Shown here one piece after another: positions 55,701-64,000 of a stretch of 64,000 nucleotides of DNA (the stretch's first letter is position 1; each line of letters opens with the position of its first letter). Position numbers and translations under genes: made by a program. The stretch comes from Acanthopleuribacter pedis (GTDB lineage: Bacteria > Acidobacteriota > Holophagae > Acanthopleuribacterales > Acanthopleuribacteraceae). Below the pieces are notes generated by a model. The model did not search any database, had not been told where the DNA came from, and saw nothing but the letters and a program-made list of their open reading frames with translations. The stretch covers positions 1-64,000 of the forward strand of contig NZ_JAFREP010000006.1 of NCBI RefSeq assembly GCF_017377855.1, read 5' to 3'.

Positions 55701-56012
55701 GGTATCTTTTTGGTTGTGGTTGAGCAGGTAAACGGGGACACCCGCTTGGTTTTTACCGTCCACGTCCACCACGTTCCCGTAAATGGCAACGGTTGGGTCG
55801 TCCAACCCGGAATGGCGTTTCTTGCCGGTTTGGCCGCGGGCCTCTTCCGCCTTGGCCGCGGGGGCGGCAGGTGGCTCGGCCGTTTGGGCCGCGCCGCTTT
55901 CCCTAGACGAGAAATAACCGCTTTGCCAAAAGAGGGCGGCACCGATGCCGATCAGAACAAGAACCGCCGCGAGAAACAGCGGGTTGGGGTTGCCACGAGA
56001 ACTGGGGGACAA
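52761..56012 (-). CDS. membrane-anchored protein of carboxypeptidase-regulatory-like repeats
   Basis: A 1083-residue protein. One hydrophobic segment near the N-terminus (about residues 12-28, LFLAAVLVLIGIGAALFW) anchors it, with the rest outside the cytoplasm. An Ala/Glu-rich spacer is followed by many copies of the carboxypeptidase regulatory-like (Ig-like) domain, each with the pattern V-DxxGxPVxxAxVxL...T-A-GxFxxxxLxxGxYxL; clear examples are GNVVDVDGKNQAGVPVYLL and DGAGRFTLENLKAGAYSLFA. Such proteins act in adhesion, surface assembly or binding. The start is TTG 56012, with GGAGGT four bases upstream, and the gene follows the HTTM gene by only two bases, so the two are co-expressed. Confidence 0.82.
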   Translation of the reverse strand: MSPSSRGNPNPLFLAAVLVLIGIGAALFWQSGYFSSRESGAAQTAEPPAAPAAKAEEARGQTGKKRHSGLDDPTVAIYGNVVDVDGKNQAGVPVYLLNHNQKDTLAATQSNAEGRFEISAVLRGDYQLVASTDVGSSLDDAGQGYPLFVSQDTQRVGPVTLTLRDRARLSVQVVDHRSSSPIPGATVTAQQQVAVTQTVASDGVAYFNLPPGIVTLSAHAEGYAWEHQQMQLRLDQANQAQLRLVRGANVFGKVYEPNGVGREGITVRLWQSRRKHETKTDRDGMYRVEGMRPGQPFEVALLVGEQLVARPGVFTIPTDQSEAEFNFKLPENHFPLKYAVVSGVVMDESGNPVNDALIEFMLGSGKTYATRSGRGGTFELRFEHNSLSTRIRASAPGYADNIQKNVALLLQEENQKVRIVLGPGNTASGQVVSEADGAGLAGVAIFAQSQDELLGDGNWIEVGKSGINGAFELKGLPLSFRLKAQQGGMRSREMGPFEGDQIDLVLPMSNAFLLEAWVVDNESGEPVTDFEVRVLPNGTQTHRSEWSNQQDHGWEPYQNGLKVRDENGSFTVTNVPHTDRFAVEIMAESYAKAEADQNHFEQELKNDGALVHYTHEFRLKRTRPNIAGKVLNEKNNPLRNAWVGLAQADGQPPAPPFWPKPGPASGRGFRFAKTAGNGGFQFTNVNNNQALAIAVFFDGQVRYHALMSEFATQNWGKLTLKITPAGRIDVEVDRDDYPNARSVQIQQEGATVEHIPVPSGAGLFAHTVENLLEGRYQVRLDLDSSNGGPPSFFKGAMVNHKNTARVVFKDDNKAFLRGEILIDGEPYRNLPVILLSFPQLLPLETTTDGAGRFTLENLKAGAYSLFAPGRMRVQAMDYSAQREYIDIPAEGVERRFNFKSLGSVRGQIAGCPVSQVMINGISEDGRPVNITADLEADGRFFANNLPKGEYAVYGDCPPNSKEQLFPLTDPFAIIGEGETVDLGEVTPVDFAHVFLRLVSGYPEFKSRSLSITATDQNGRTLEKKRAVVGDRPIYLGGFRETTIIVEVDANQNDPMRAETRKRTLTLQPAQTSLLEVNVVPNER

Positions 56013-56014
56013 GG

Positions 56015-57850
56015 TTACCTCCGGTAATTGCCACAGGTGTAGTTTTTCAAAAAGATTTTGCGCGGATACACCGGTTCGGTTTCTTTCGGGTTGGGTGTGT
56101 CCTCGCGCATGAAAATGACTTGTAGACGTTTGATCTTGTTGTCCGGGTGTTTCGCGTTCCAGGCGTTACATAGGTAATCCGCGAAGGGATCGCGGTGTTC
56201 CGCGTTTTTGAGGACCTTCAGGTTCATCATGTACTTGCGCCAACGCATGGTTGGGTGCTGGTACACCACCGCCTTGGGTTTTTCAAAGCTAACCGCCTCG
56301 CCGTTTTTGTAGAGGTCGATCTGCCCACCGTTTTCCAGAAAGGCGGGAATCACAAACCAGCCGTCGACGCGGGTTGGATCCGGGGCAAACATCGCCCAGT
56401 ACTGATCCAAGCGCAAGAAGTAACCGAACCCGTTGTTTTTCCTGGGGAACCACGACTTGTGTTCGTTGAAGTTGGTGGAACGAATGTTCCAGGCGAACAC
56501 ATACAGCAGACATACTAAAGCAAAAAGCGAAACCACCCCATGGGTATTCCAGCTTTGTTTGCGGTAGAAGAGGGGACGGGTGAGCTTGGAAAAAAGTTTG
56601 CGATTGTTGGCCACGGTGCGGTAAGCCTTGGTGCCCAACGCGTGAACCGCGCCGATGCGCATCAGCGGCACCAGCCACCAGGTCAGCACCGAGGACCCAA
56701 ACACGGCAATGACCGCGTCGAATTCGATGAACTTCTCATCGTTTCTGACCACGACCCAGGAGTTCTTTTCTTCCATCAAGTCGAGGATTTCGCGGCGGGT
56801 ATGGGCCGGCGCGATGGTCGCCTTGGGCAGCAGCAGGAAACTGCGCCCCAGCAACACGCCTTTTTTGCAAAAACCGCAATTGCCGTCGTAGTACATCGCC
56901 AAACCCTGGCCCCAGGTGCCGATCCGCGCGCCCAGAAAATCCCAGAACTTGGTGGGCAGGTAGGGCAGCCACCCGGCCATGGAGATGTAGGAAAACAGGC
57001 CGACGTCCATGGTAAGCGCAATGCCGATGTGGAGCGAACAAAAGACGGTGATCGCCAGCATGCGGAACTGGGCGGTGAACAGCGGCAGGAACGGCAGGAA
57101 GGGACCGAACAATTCAAGGTACAAGGTGCCGTGGGTGGCCAGCGCGTTCATTTCGTGGAATTGCAACATCCATGAACCGAAGGGCCGGGTCCAGGCGTCG
57201 ATGTTCAGCGCGTAGTACAACGCGGTACCGTTTTCCCAGGTGGCGCCCTTCTTGAGGATGCCGGTAAAGAAGTAGAGGCAGAACATTTGCAGCAGCAGCC
57301 CCGCGGTGAGTGGGTTGACCACGGCCCGCGGCGGTTCCTTTTCGGTGGGGTCGAGGGCGCGGTCGACGCTGAAATGGGCACCGATGGGTAGGAACATGGC
57401 CCAGAAAACGAGCATGCGCAGCAGGGTATCGCCGGATTGCAGCACCATCGGGTTGCGGTTGTGCAGGGAAAGCAGCAGAAACCAACTGGCGAAGGCGACC
57501 CAGCGCGAGCGGTACCCGACCAGGAGCATAACCGCCAAAAGGGCGGCGACACAAAACCAAAAGGCTTGCCACGCGAAGGTGTTGATGTAGAAGTGGGGGT
57601 TGTACCAAAACACTTTGGTGCTGTTGTACTTGCTGACGAGCAGATCGGTGGGGAGCACGCCTTCGTTGGTGTAAAACATGGTGATGTCGCCGCAGCGCAC
57701 CCACAAATCAACCAAAATAATGGTGGCGACGGCGACGCGGAACAGGGCGAGCGAGCGGGTGTCGATGCCGAACACGGGCAGCAGGAACAGGGCTTTCAAT
57801 TTTTGATAGGGCGTCTGGGGTCCGGGCGTGGACGGTTTTTTTCGGGACAT
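56015..57850 (-). CDS. HTTM / DCC-family membrane protein
   Basis: A 611-residue protein. Residues about 30-300 form a multi-pass HTTM domain, the fold shared with vitamin K-dependent gamma-carboxylase (FRVAVATIILVDLW, FWFCVAALLAVMLLVGY, LLLQMFCLYFFTGILKKG, and other helices). From about 318 a DCC (DUF393) thioredoxin-like domain begins, YYDGNCGFCKKG, with Cys325 and Cys328 in a CxxC. One more membrane helix and a soluble tail follow. The fusion suggests a membrane enzyme with a linked redox centre; whether it carboxylates anything is unknown. ATG 57850 with GAGG at six bases was preferred to ATG 57961. It is the first gene of a two-gene operon with the Ig-like repeat protein. Confidence 0.85.
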   Translation of the reverse strand: MSRKKPSTPGPQTPYQKLKALFLLPVFGIDTRSLALFRVAVATIILVDLWVRCGDITMFYTNEGVLPTDLLVSKYNSTKVFWYNPHFYINTFAWQAFWFCVAALLAVMLLVGYRSRWVAFASWFLLLSLHNRNPMVLQSGDTLLRMLVFWAMFLPIGAHFSVDRALDPTEKEPPRAVVNPLTAGLLLQMFCLYFFTGILKKGATWENGTALYYALNIDAWTRPFGSWMLQFHEMNALATHGTLYLELFGPFLPFLPLFTAQFRMLAITVFCSLHIGIALTMDVGLFSYISMAGWLPYLPTKFWDFLGARIGTWGQGLAMYYDGNCGFCKKGVLLGRSFLLLPKATIAPAHTRREILDLMEEKNSWVVVRNDEKFIEFDAVIAVFGSSVLTWWLVPLMRIGAVHALGTKAYRTVANNRKLFSKLTRPLFYRKQSWNTHGVVSLFALVCLLYVFAWNIRSTNFNEHKSWFPRKNNGFGYFLRLDQYWAMFAPDPTRVDGWFVIPAFLENGGQIDLYKNGEAVSFEKPKAVVYQHPTMRWRKYMMNLKVLKNAEHRDPFADYLCNAWNAKHPDNKIKRLQVIFMREDTPNPKETEPVYPRKIFLKNYTCGNYRR

Positions 57851-58664
57851 GGGGAACCTCGGCTGGCGGCACGAACCCGCTGTAGGCGGGCCGTGGGTGG
57901 AATCGTGCGCCGGTGTGGAAGCGGACACCGGGCGGGCGGACAGAGGGAATCGACGCATCAAGCGGCGTCAACAATCCGGCAAAGCACCTTTGGCCATGCG
58001 GGCTATTTCCCGGCCCGAGAAACGCCATAACGCGCGTCGCGGGGTTCTACCATACGAGGAAATCGGCATTGGGTCGGGCTGAAGCGGGTTCCGGTTTGGA
58101 CCCAGCCGGCATGTCAGCCGCATCCCGCACAAAAAGGTCTTTGAAGGTACCTGAGTTTACCTTGGATGGGGGGCCGACGTCGCCCAAAAATCCCAAGGTG
58201 TGAGCCGGCACCGCCCGCGGTTCCTTGACGGGGTGTCGGGAAGGGGTGTCGGCGTCGGGTGGTGCTTGCGGCGATGTGGCGGTCGGGGCGAACCGGTTTG
58301 CCGGTGATTTTTCGCCGCGGTGGGTCCTTTCGGGTTGGTTTCAGCGCGTTTCCATCGCGCGGACGGACAATTAATCGTACCCGGCGCACCGCTTCAGTGG
58401 CATAATAGGCGCAACCACTCCTATCCGTACTGCTTACCAGGGGACCCCGCGTGAGATACCTGGGTTGTCCCATGTGTTCCGCGTGTTTAAGGGCCGTTTG
58501 GCTCGCCTTGGACGACCCGGTGAACCCGGCGCTGTAATGGAAGCGTTAGGCGCGAGGAAGGGTGGTTGTTCGTTTCGCGGCCGCCGGAAAACTAAACCCT
58601 GTTGCCTGACGAGACGATGTTTCTTGAAACGTTTTTCAGTCGTAACATACGGATCGGATTGCCT
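57851..58664. other. divergent promoter region, no supported gene
   Basis: An 814-base gap between the minus-strand HTTM gene and the plus-strand ATPase gene. No frame in it has a credible start and family. It should carry both divergent promoters, but I could not identify clear -35/-10 pairs. Confidence 0.5.
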
Positions 58665-61600
58665 ATGACACCCGCGGTGGTTTCCCTTCATAACCCCTTC
58701 AAAATGTTGGACTCATTTACCGAGTCAGATCGCGCCGGCTTTTTTGGGCGCGAGGCCGACGGCCGCCAATTGGTGCGTGCCACCACGCATTACCACGCCA
58801 CCCTGCTGTTGGGTGAGTCCGGGGTCGGTAAAACCTCGTTGATTGATGTCGCCCTCATGCGGCCGCTGCTGGCGCGTGACGATTTGTTTGTGATCGAAAC
58901 CAATTGCGGGCCCGATTTACTCGACCGCTTTTCCCACAGCCTGCGCACGCTGCTGGATGAAAATTGGCAACGTTGGTTTAAAGAACTGAAGCAGGTCACC
59001 TGGGAAAGTTTGACCGAATTTCTGCGCGCCTTTACGATTGAGCGCAACCACAACGTGGTGCTGATTTTTGACGGTTTGGAAGTGCTGTTCAGTAGCCAGT
59101 TTAACGAGGCGGACCGCAAGGCATTTTTTCAGTTTCTGAGTTTAATTGAAGTCGGTAATGACCGGATGCACGTGTTGGCCGCGCTCGACAGCCGCTATTT
59201 GGCCGACCTGTACAACTATTCCAAGTTGATACCGGCCTTGCTGGCCAACACCCTTGTGCTGGAGCGGATGAGCTGGGAGCAGGCGCGTTCCACGATTGAG
59301 GAGCCGTTTGCCGCGGCCGGATTTTCATTGGAAACGGGTCTGTCGCGCAAAATCTACGATGACGCGGTGCGGATTTGTCGCGAGGAAGGCGCCAAGCGGC
59401 CGCTTACCGCCGATCTTCAGTGGGTGTGCAGTTTGTATTTTGAGGTGGTCGCGCGTGAGGATCGTCCGCCCAGCCTCGACAGTTACCGCCGCCACGGCGG
59501 TGCCGCGGGCTTGATCAACGCCTATTTCAGCACCTTATTTGGGTTGCCCGGCAGCGAACGCCGTTTTCTGTCCGAACTGTTGTTGGCCCGCTTGGTGCTA
59601 CCGGGTTTTACCACCGCCGCCTTGGACAAACAAAAAATCCTGTGGGTTTTTAGCGGGGTGGAAGCCTCGGAGGAAGAACTCGAGGGTATGTTGCGCGAGT
59701 GGTCACAGGCGCGGTTCTTGCGCTTTGACGCCGACTCAAACACCTACCGTTTGGGCCACCCTGTACTGAAAACCCACATGGACCGTTTTCTGGGTTTGTC
59801 GGCCCGATTGGAACGGTTGCAGCTCGAGTTAACGGAGCGCACGCGTGGCCAAGGTGCGGTGGGTTTTGAATTTAACCTGCACAAGTTGGAACCCTACTTC
59901 CGCTACCGCAAAATCATGAACTGGTCGCCGGACGAATTGCGAACGGTTTATTTTTCCGCGCTCAAGCAAGGTTTCCCGGCCTATTGGTGGGAAACCTTGC
60001 TGCGCCGCAAGTTAGGGGACCGCGGGTTTTTGGAAGTGTTGACCCATGAGTTTGGAGAATGTGAACAGCCGCAACTGATGCGCGGCTTGTGCGGCGAACT
60101 GGCCAAATTAGATCCGGGTGCCTTCGAGGGGACGGCCAAGCACTTCGACAAGCAGGTGTTGCGTTTGGTGGTATCCAGCCAACAGCCGGCGGGTGTGCGG
60201 CGTGCTTTGTTAGAACTGGCGCGTGCTTGGAAGATGGAACCCCAGCCCAAGCACTACGATTATTATTTGTTTGTGGAAGATCAGGTCGGCCTGCGCCTTG
60301 CGTTCCTTGATTGGTTGGGTGAGTGTCCCGGTTTAAAAGAGCCCGCCTTGCTCAAGAAATGGCACCAAATGGTTGAGGGCAACGATCCGCTCGGTGATGG
60401 GGAACAGCAAGAGGTTGTCACGGCGATGGTGGCCTTGCTGCAGCGATTTGACGAGGGCATCGAAGCGCTCGGCGAGGTTTTAATGCTGCAGGAGGAAGGC
60501 GGCGCGGGGCTTAACCTGAGTTTGGTGTTGCCGTTGTTGGCAGGTTTTCCCGGCGTGGAATTGACGACCTTGCACCAGTTTAGCCTGCGTGCCTTCGAGC
60601 AGCAGTTGGCGCATCGGGATGAACGTCATCCGTCCCGCAAACTGGTTTTTGATTTTCTTAAGGAACACGGTGACGAGGAACTGTTCGCCGACATTTGGGG
60701 GCGCCTCAGCGAAACTTATCCCTTGAGTGAGGATTTGTTGCAGTTGGGTGTTGCTTTGGTCCGGCCGCAACACCACGCGATGCTGATGATGTCGCTTTAT
60801 GACGAGGACGACATCATCCGCAACAACGCCAAACGGATTTTGCTGGCCTTGAGCGCGCCCGAGTCGTTGATTGAATTTGACAGCCCGACTCCCATTGAGG
60901 AAAAACCCTGGGAAGCCCGCGCGGTCCTGTTGCGTTGTTATTTTGCACGGGGCGATCAGGACGACTTACCCGAGGGATTTCAGAGCCCGGCCAAGCTGGA
61001 GAGCAACGCGGACGTGTTGTGGGCCAATGAATACCTCACCGCGTATTTTGAATCGCGCCCGCCGCAAGAAGATTGGATCATGTTGCTGGAGGAGTTTAGC
61101 GAACGCCTGCGCGAACGCAACCAGGCCCTGTTGCCCGAACTCAAGTTACCGGGCATGCAAGAATGGGCGGGCAAGGCTTGGCGCCGCATCGACGGCCACT
61201 GGCGCCGCGGCCTGAGCGCGATCACGCGCCAGTCGGCGGAGTTGTTCGGTGAAAACGCGAAGGAAGACATTCGCCTGCGTTTGGCCAAAATGCGCGCGTC
61301 CATGCAAGATTGGGTAACCGGCGCCCAGCGGGTTTACGGTACCTTGGACCAAAACCGCGCCGTTACCATGCGGTTGATTCTCAAGAAGTTGGGGAACCTG
61401 CTCAAGTCGCTGGACGAAAAACACGAACAGTTTGAAGGTTATTGTCGGCGCATTGATTTGGCGCCGCTTGCCAACCGCCACTTGCGCAGTTTCTTGGAGG
61501 CCGAGCTCATCGGTTTCTGGGAATTGCACGCGCAGAATTTGAACTTCCTGCACGAGCGCCTGCGCGCCTCGGGGGAAACCGAGGATTCCAAGACCTGGAC

Positions 61601-62324
61601 CCAATTGGTGGTTGATTTCGGTTCGATTGTCGATCAATCCGCCGCGGATATCGAATTCTGGCGCGATTGTTTGCCGCAGCTCCGTGACCGCGAGCTGTTG
61701 GAATGTTTGCTGTTGAACCATCGCGGTTACCTGCAGGTGCGGCGCACGATGCTGTCGCGTCTGGGTGAGGCGGGCAGCGATCAATCCTGGGTTCGCGATT
61801 ACCTGATCGCCCAGTTTGGAAAAACCAAAACCGAATTCGACGACCTGGAATGGCGCACCATCATCAAAGGGTTGTCCGGTTCCAGCGAATCGGATTTGGC
61901 CGACCGTTTCAGTCTGGCCATTCAAACCCACAAGGGGCTGGAGCCGCAAATTCTCGACGCCTTGCGCAACATGGGCTCACTGAAGTTGGTCGATGACGAA
62001 CAGTTGTGTTCGATTCTGCTGCATCCCAAAACGGAAATTCGCGAGGCGGTCATTCCCATCATGGTATCGGCCCGGCCGGATTTGGTCCGCCAGTGTGCGG
62101 ATCGCATCGTGCAAATCGGCGAGGAATCCACCATTTTGTTGTTGTTGGACGCCTTGGCGGAAATCGGCACCGTCGCCGATTTGCGGTTGTTCCTCGGTCA
62201 TCGCGGCTTGTTGGTGAACGGCCTGTGGCTGGCCTCCCAGGAAACCATGGGTGCGGTCATTCGAAAAACGGTGACGGCGGACAAACGCTGGTTCGAATCG
62301 GGCGGCCTCAAAAGCCTGCAATGA
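58665..62324 (+). CDS. large STAND-type ATPase with helical-repeat C-terminus
   Basis: A 1219-residue protein from ATG 58665. The opening NPFKMLDSFTESDRAGFFGRE is the usual entry of STAND/AAA-like P-loop proteins. Walker A is GESGVGKT (residues 50-57) and Walker B is VVLIFDGLE (131-139). A winged-helix-like region follows to about residue 390. From about 400 to the end the sequence is all-helical with HEAT-like repeats (for example RREAVIPIM, LLLDALAEIG). STAND ATPases are signal-triggered switches used in regulation and anti-phage defence. No effector domain (nuclease, TIR, protease) is recognisable. In-frame starts at 58617 and 58602 are possible but would add a non-conserved stretch. It has no clear operon partner; a GNAT gene follows after 115 bases. 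Confidence 0.75.
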   Translation: MTPAVVSLHNPFKMLDSFTESDRAGFFGREADGRQLVRATTHYHATLLLGESGVGKTSLIDVALMRPLLARDDLFVIETNCGPDLLDRFSHSLRTLLDENWQRWFKELKQVTWESLTEFLRAFTIERNHNVVLIFDGLEVLFSSQFNEADRKAFFQFLSLIEVGNDRMHVLAALDSRYLADLYNYSKLIPALLANTLVLERMSWEQARSTIEEPFAAAGFSLETGLSRKIYDDAVRICREEGAKRPLTADLQWVCSLYFEVVAREDRPPSLDSYRRHGGAAGLINAYFSTLFGLPGSERRFLSELLLARLVLPGFTTAALDKQKILWVFSGVEASEEELEGMLREWSQARFLRFDADSNTYRLGHPVLKTHMDRFLGLSARLERLQLELTERTRGQGAVGFEFNLHKLEPYFRYRKIMNWSPDELRTVYFSALKQGFPAYWWETLLRRKLGDRGFLEVLTHEFGECEQPQLMRGLCGELAKLDPGAFEGTAKHFDKQVLRLVVSSQQPAGVRRALLELARAWKMEPQPKHYDYYLFVEDQVGLRLAFLDWLGECPGLKEPALLKKWHQMVEGNDPLGDGEQQEVVTAMVALLQRFDEGIEALGEVLMLQEEGGAGLNLSLVLPLLAGFPGVELTTLHQFSLRAFEQQLAHRDERHPSRKLVFDFLKEHGDEELFADIWGRLSETYPLSEDLLQLGVALVRPQHHAMLMMSLYDEDDIIRNNAKRILLALSAPESLIEFDSPTPIEEKPWEARAVLLRCYFARGDQDDLPEGFQSPAKLESNADVLWANEYLTAYFESRPPQEDWIMLLEEFSERLRERNQALLPELKLPGMQEWAGKAWRRIDGHWRRGLSAITRQSAELFGENAKEDIRLRLAKMRASMQDWVTGAQRVYGTLDQNRAVTMRLILKKLGNLLKSLDEKHEQFEGYCRRIDLAPLANRHLRSFLEAELIGFWELHAQNLNFLHERLRASGETEDSKTWTQLVVDFGSIVDQSAADIEFWRDCLPQLRDRELLECLLLNHRGYLQVRRTMLSRLGEAGSDQSWVRDYLIAQFGKTKTEFDDLEWRTIIKGLSGSSESDLADRFSLAIQTHKGLEPQILDALRNMGSLKLVDDEQLCSILLHPKTEIREAVIPIMVSARPDLVRQCADRIVQIGEESTILLLLDALAEIGTVADLRLFLGHRGLLVNGLWLASQETMGAVIRKTVTADKRWFESGGLKSLQ

Positions 62325-62439
62325 TGTCTGGCCGGATCAACAGCCGGCTCATATCCGGGATGCGTCAAACCGCCGCTAATGATTCCCTTTTCGGCTCAGC
62401 CCGTTTAGAATGAGGCATTTTCCGAAGGGGGCGATGCCG

Positions 62440-63036
62440 ATGAAGGTCGCAATCGATGTTGACGCATTTAATCAGTTAGAGGTTCGTACGCCGCGTTTGT
62501 TGATCCGCCGTATGCAAGATGCCGACTTTGAGGCACAACTGGCGCAGGAAATTGACCCGCGCGTGATGCGGTTTATCCGCGCGGTCCCGCCGCGGGAACA
62601 AGCGGAGGAACGCGTCCGTTCCTTTATCAAACCCTGGAGCGGCGAAGACATGGTCTGGCTGAGCTTCACGGTTGAAGCTTTGGATGTGGCCGACATTCCG
62701 GCCGGAACGGTGTTGGGCGCGGTGGTTTTTCGCATTTCCGAACGCCAAGTGGGCTGCGGTGAAATCGGTTACCGCGTCGGTCCCGACTTCAAGGGCAAAG
62801 GGATTGCCTACGAAGCGAGCCAGGCGGTGTTGGACGCCGTGTTCGGCCAAAGTAACCTGCACAAAATGAGCGCGCGTTGTGTGGACGCTAACAAAGCGTC
62901 CTCGCGGATTCTGGAAAAGATGGGCATGCAACGGGAAGGCGTGTTGCGCCAAGAAGCCTTGGCTGACGGCGAACGCCGCGACCTATTGGTTTACGGGCTG
63001 TTGCGCCCCGAATGGGAAGCCGGCCGAAACAGTTAA
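62440..63036 (+). CDS. RimJ/RimL-type GNAT acetyltransferase
   Basis: A 198-residue GNAT protein. LEVRTPRLLIRRMQDAD opens the domain as in the RimJ/RimL branch. The acetyl-CoA loop is YRVGPDFKGKGIAYEA, and NKASSRILEKMGMQREGVLRQ is the typical C-terminal helix and strand. It probably acetylates a protein N-terminus or a small amine. GGGGGC at 62427-62432 best fits ATG 62440; ATG 62434 is too close to that site and ATG 62410 has no good site. Its stop overlaps that of the convergent kinase gene by four bases. Confidence 0.88.
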   Translation: MKVAIDVDAFNQLEVRTPRLLIRRMQDADFEAQLAQEIDPRVMRFIRAVPPREQAEERVRSFIKPWSGEDMVWLSFTVEALDVADIPAGTVLGAVVFRISERQVGCGEIGYRVGPDFKGKGIAYEASQAVLDAVFGQSNLHKMSARCVDANKASSRILEKMGMQREGVLRQEALADGERRDLLVYGLLRPEWEAGRNS

Positions 63037-64000
63037 GGGTCCTCGCTTGAACCGCGGCGCTTTTCGGCTTCCTCGAACAAGAGCGCCAAGGTTTCCAGCT
63101 CAATCGGTTTAATGAGGATATTGTCCATTTTGGCATTGGCGCCCCGCTCGCGATCTCCCGGTTTGAGGCAAGCGGTGACCCCGAAAATGGGCGGCATGCG
63201 GCCGTCGGATTTCGCGCGTGCGCGGATGCCCTCAGCGACCGCGAAGCCACATTGGTCCGGTAGGTTGAGATCGACCAACACCAAATCGAAGGGTTCCTCG
63301 CCAAACCGGGTTAGCGCCTCTCGGCCGTTGTTGACGCAGGTTATGCGGTGGCCGAAATGTTCGATTTGCAGCGCGAAGATTTTTTGGTTAATGGGTTCGT
63401 CTTCAACCACCAGGACTTTTAAAACGGTTGCGGCCACCTCTGGTTCAACCGGATCCACGGGTTTGGTGACGGTACCCGGCGCGGCGCGGAAGGGGAGCGT
63501 AAAGGTGAAAATTGAACCGCCGTCCGGGTTGGGGCTCAATTGCAAGGTGCCGCCCATTAATTCGACCAAATGTTTGGCGATGCTGAGCCCGAGACCCACG
63601 CCGCCGTATTGGCGCGCGGTTGAGGCGTTGGCTTGGCTGTAGGATCTAAAAATGCGCGCCGCTTGCTCTTGGCTGATGCCAATGCCGGAATCTCGCACCG
63701 CAAAGGTCAGTGAAACAATACCGTTTTGTTCGATGACGAAGTCGAGGTGTAACCAAACGCCGCCCTGGTGGGTGAACTTGATGGCGTTGGTGATCAGGTT
63801 GATCAGGACCTGTTCCAGGCGGTGTGGGTCGCCGACGATCTTGGTAGGGATGTTGGCGCCGAGTCGGGCTTCGAACACGAGGTTGCGCGCCTCGGCGTTG
63901 GGACGGTAGAAGGTGACGAGGCGCTGGATCAACTTTTTGGGTTTAAAGGTGATGTCCTCAAGGGTGATCTTCCCGGCCTCGATTTTGGAGAACTCGAGCA
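63033..64000 (-). CDS. hybrid sensor histidine kinase / response regulator (partial)
   Basis: The 3' end of a gene that runs off the window; at least 322 codons are visible. It starts within the dimerisation region (LEFSKIEAGKITLEDI). The HATPase domain shows the N box NLITNAIKFTHQG, the G1 box DSGIGI and the G2 box GVGLGLSIAK. A C-terminal receiver domain follows, with VVEDEPINQKIF, the phospho-acceptor Asp in LVLVDLNLPDQCGF, and the conserved Lys in ILIKPIE. This is a hybrid kinase of the BarA/ArcB type architecture. The sensing part lies outside the window, so its signal is unknown. Confidence 0.93.
   Translation of the reverse strand, partial: LEFSKIEAGKITLEDITFKPKKLIQRLVTFYRPNAEARNLVFEARLGANIPTKIVGDPHRLEQVLINLITNAIKFTHQGGVWLHLDFVIEQNGIVSLTFAVRDSGIGISQEQAARIFRSYSQANASTARQYGGVGLGLSIAKHLVELMGGTLQLSPNPDGGSIFTFTLPFRAAPGTVTKPVDPVEPEVAATVLKVLVVEDEPINQKIFALQIEHFGHRITCVNNGREALTRFGEEPFDLVLVDLNLPDQCGFAVAEGIRARAKSDGRMPPIFGVTACLKPGDRERGANAKMDNILIKPIELETLALLFEEAEKRRGSSEDP

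Noticed and set aside
58602..58664. Earlier TTG/ATG starts for the STAND ATPase
   Set aside because: The extra residues are not of the conserved N-terminal type and the ribosome sites are poor; ATG 58665 places the NPFK...FFGRE motif near the start as usual.

Overview
The window is dominated by one very large biosynthetic locus on the minus strand (about 2.0-42.8 kb). Four giant genes, transcribed from 42791 down to 7074, encode a hybrid NRPS/PKS assembly line. In transcription order they are A (31800-42791), B (18682-31650), C (11853-18536) and D (7074-11666). Five smaller genes follow in the same direction (6742 down to 2015): a 105-aa orphan, a 475-aa orphan, a free-standing adenylation enzyme, an acyl carrier protein and a GNAT acyltransferase.

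Reading the domains gives: formyltransferase - adenylation (binding-pocket code reads as glycine) - PCP / KS-DH-KR-ACP / KS-AT | DH-KR-ACP / KS-DH-KR-ACP-ACP / KS-AT-KR-ACP-ACP | KS-(decayed AT)-DH-ACP / KS-AT | DH-KR-ACP-ACP-AOAS. The line should start with N-formylglycine, add six C2 units, and release the chain with a PLP-dependent alpha-oxoamine synthase that adds an amino acid by decarboxylation. The inferred product is a partly unsaturated chain with a formamide at one end and an amino ketone at the other. There is no thioesterase, enoylreductase, methyltransferase, free-standing AT, phosphopantetheinyl transferase, transporter or regulator in the window. In A, B and C alike the first KS lacks a working AT and the second KS has one, and two modules are split between proteins inside the DH domain. 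The gaps around and inside the operon are rich in hairpins, and the promoter side carries clear inverted repeats.

Left of the cluster (0.4-2 kb, visibly more AT-rich) lie a cysteine-rich secreted peptide and a secreted six-bladed beta-propeller protein on the plus strand, ending at a shared terminator. Right of it are a secreted lactonase-like propeller and a VOC protein (minus), an AT-rich gap, an animal-type haem peroxidase, a TfoX-C protein coupled to an HDAC-like deacetylase, a DoxX-like membrane protein with a C-terminal beta-roll and a SAM O-methyltransferase (all plus). Then come a two-gene minus-strand operon (HTTM/DCC membrane protein plus a long Ig-like repeat protein), a STAND-type ATPase and a GNAT (plus), and a hybrid histidine kinase cut by the window end (minus).

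The organism looks like a high-GC Gram-negative bacterium with Shine-Dalgarno starts (GGAG/GAGG, with GTG and TTG used). The mix of a giant hybrid cluster, propellers, HTTM protein, haem peroxidase and STAND ATPase would fit a marine Acidobacteriota of the Acanthopleuribacter/Sulfidibacter type or a myxobacterium. That placement is inference; no rRNA or other phylogenetic marker is present.
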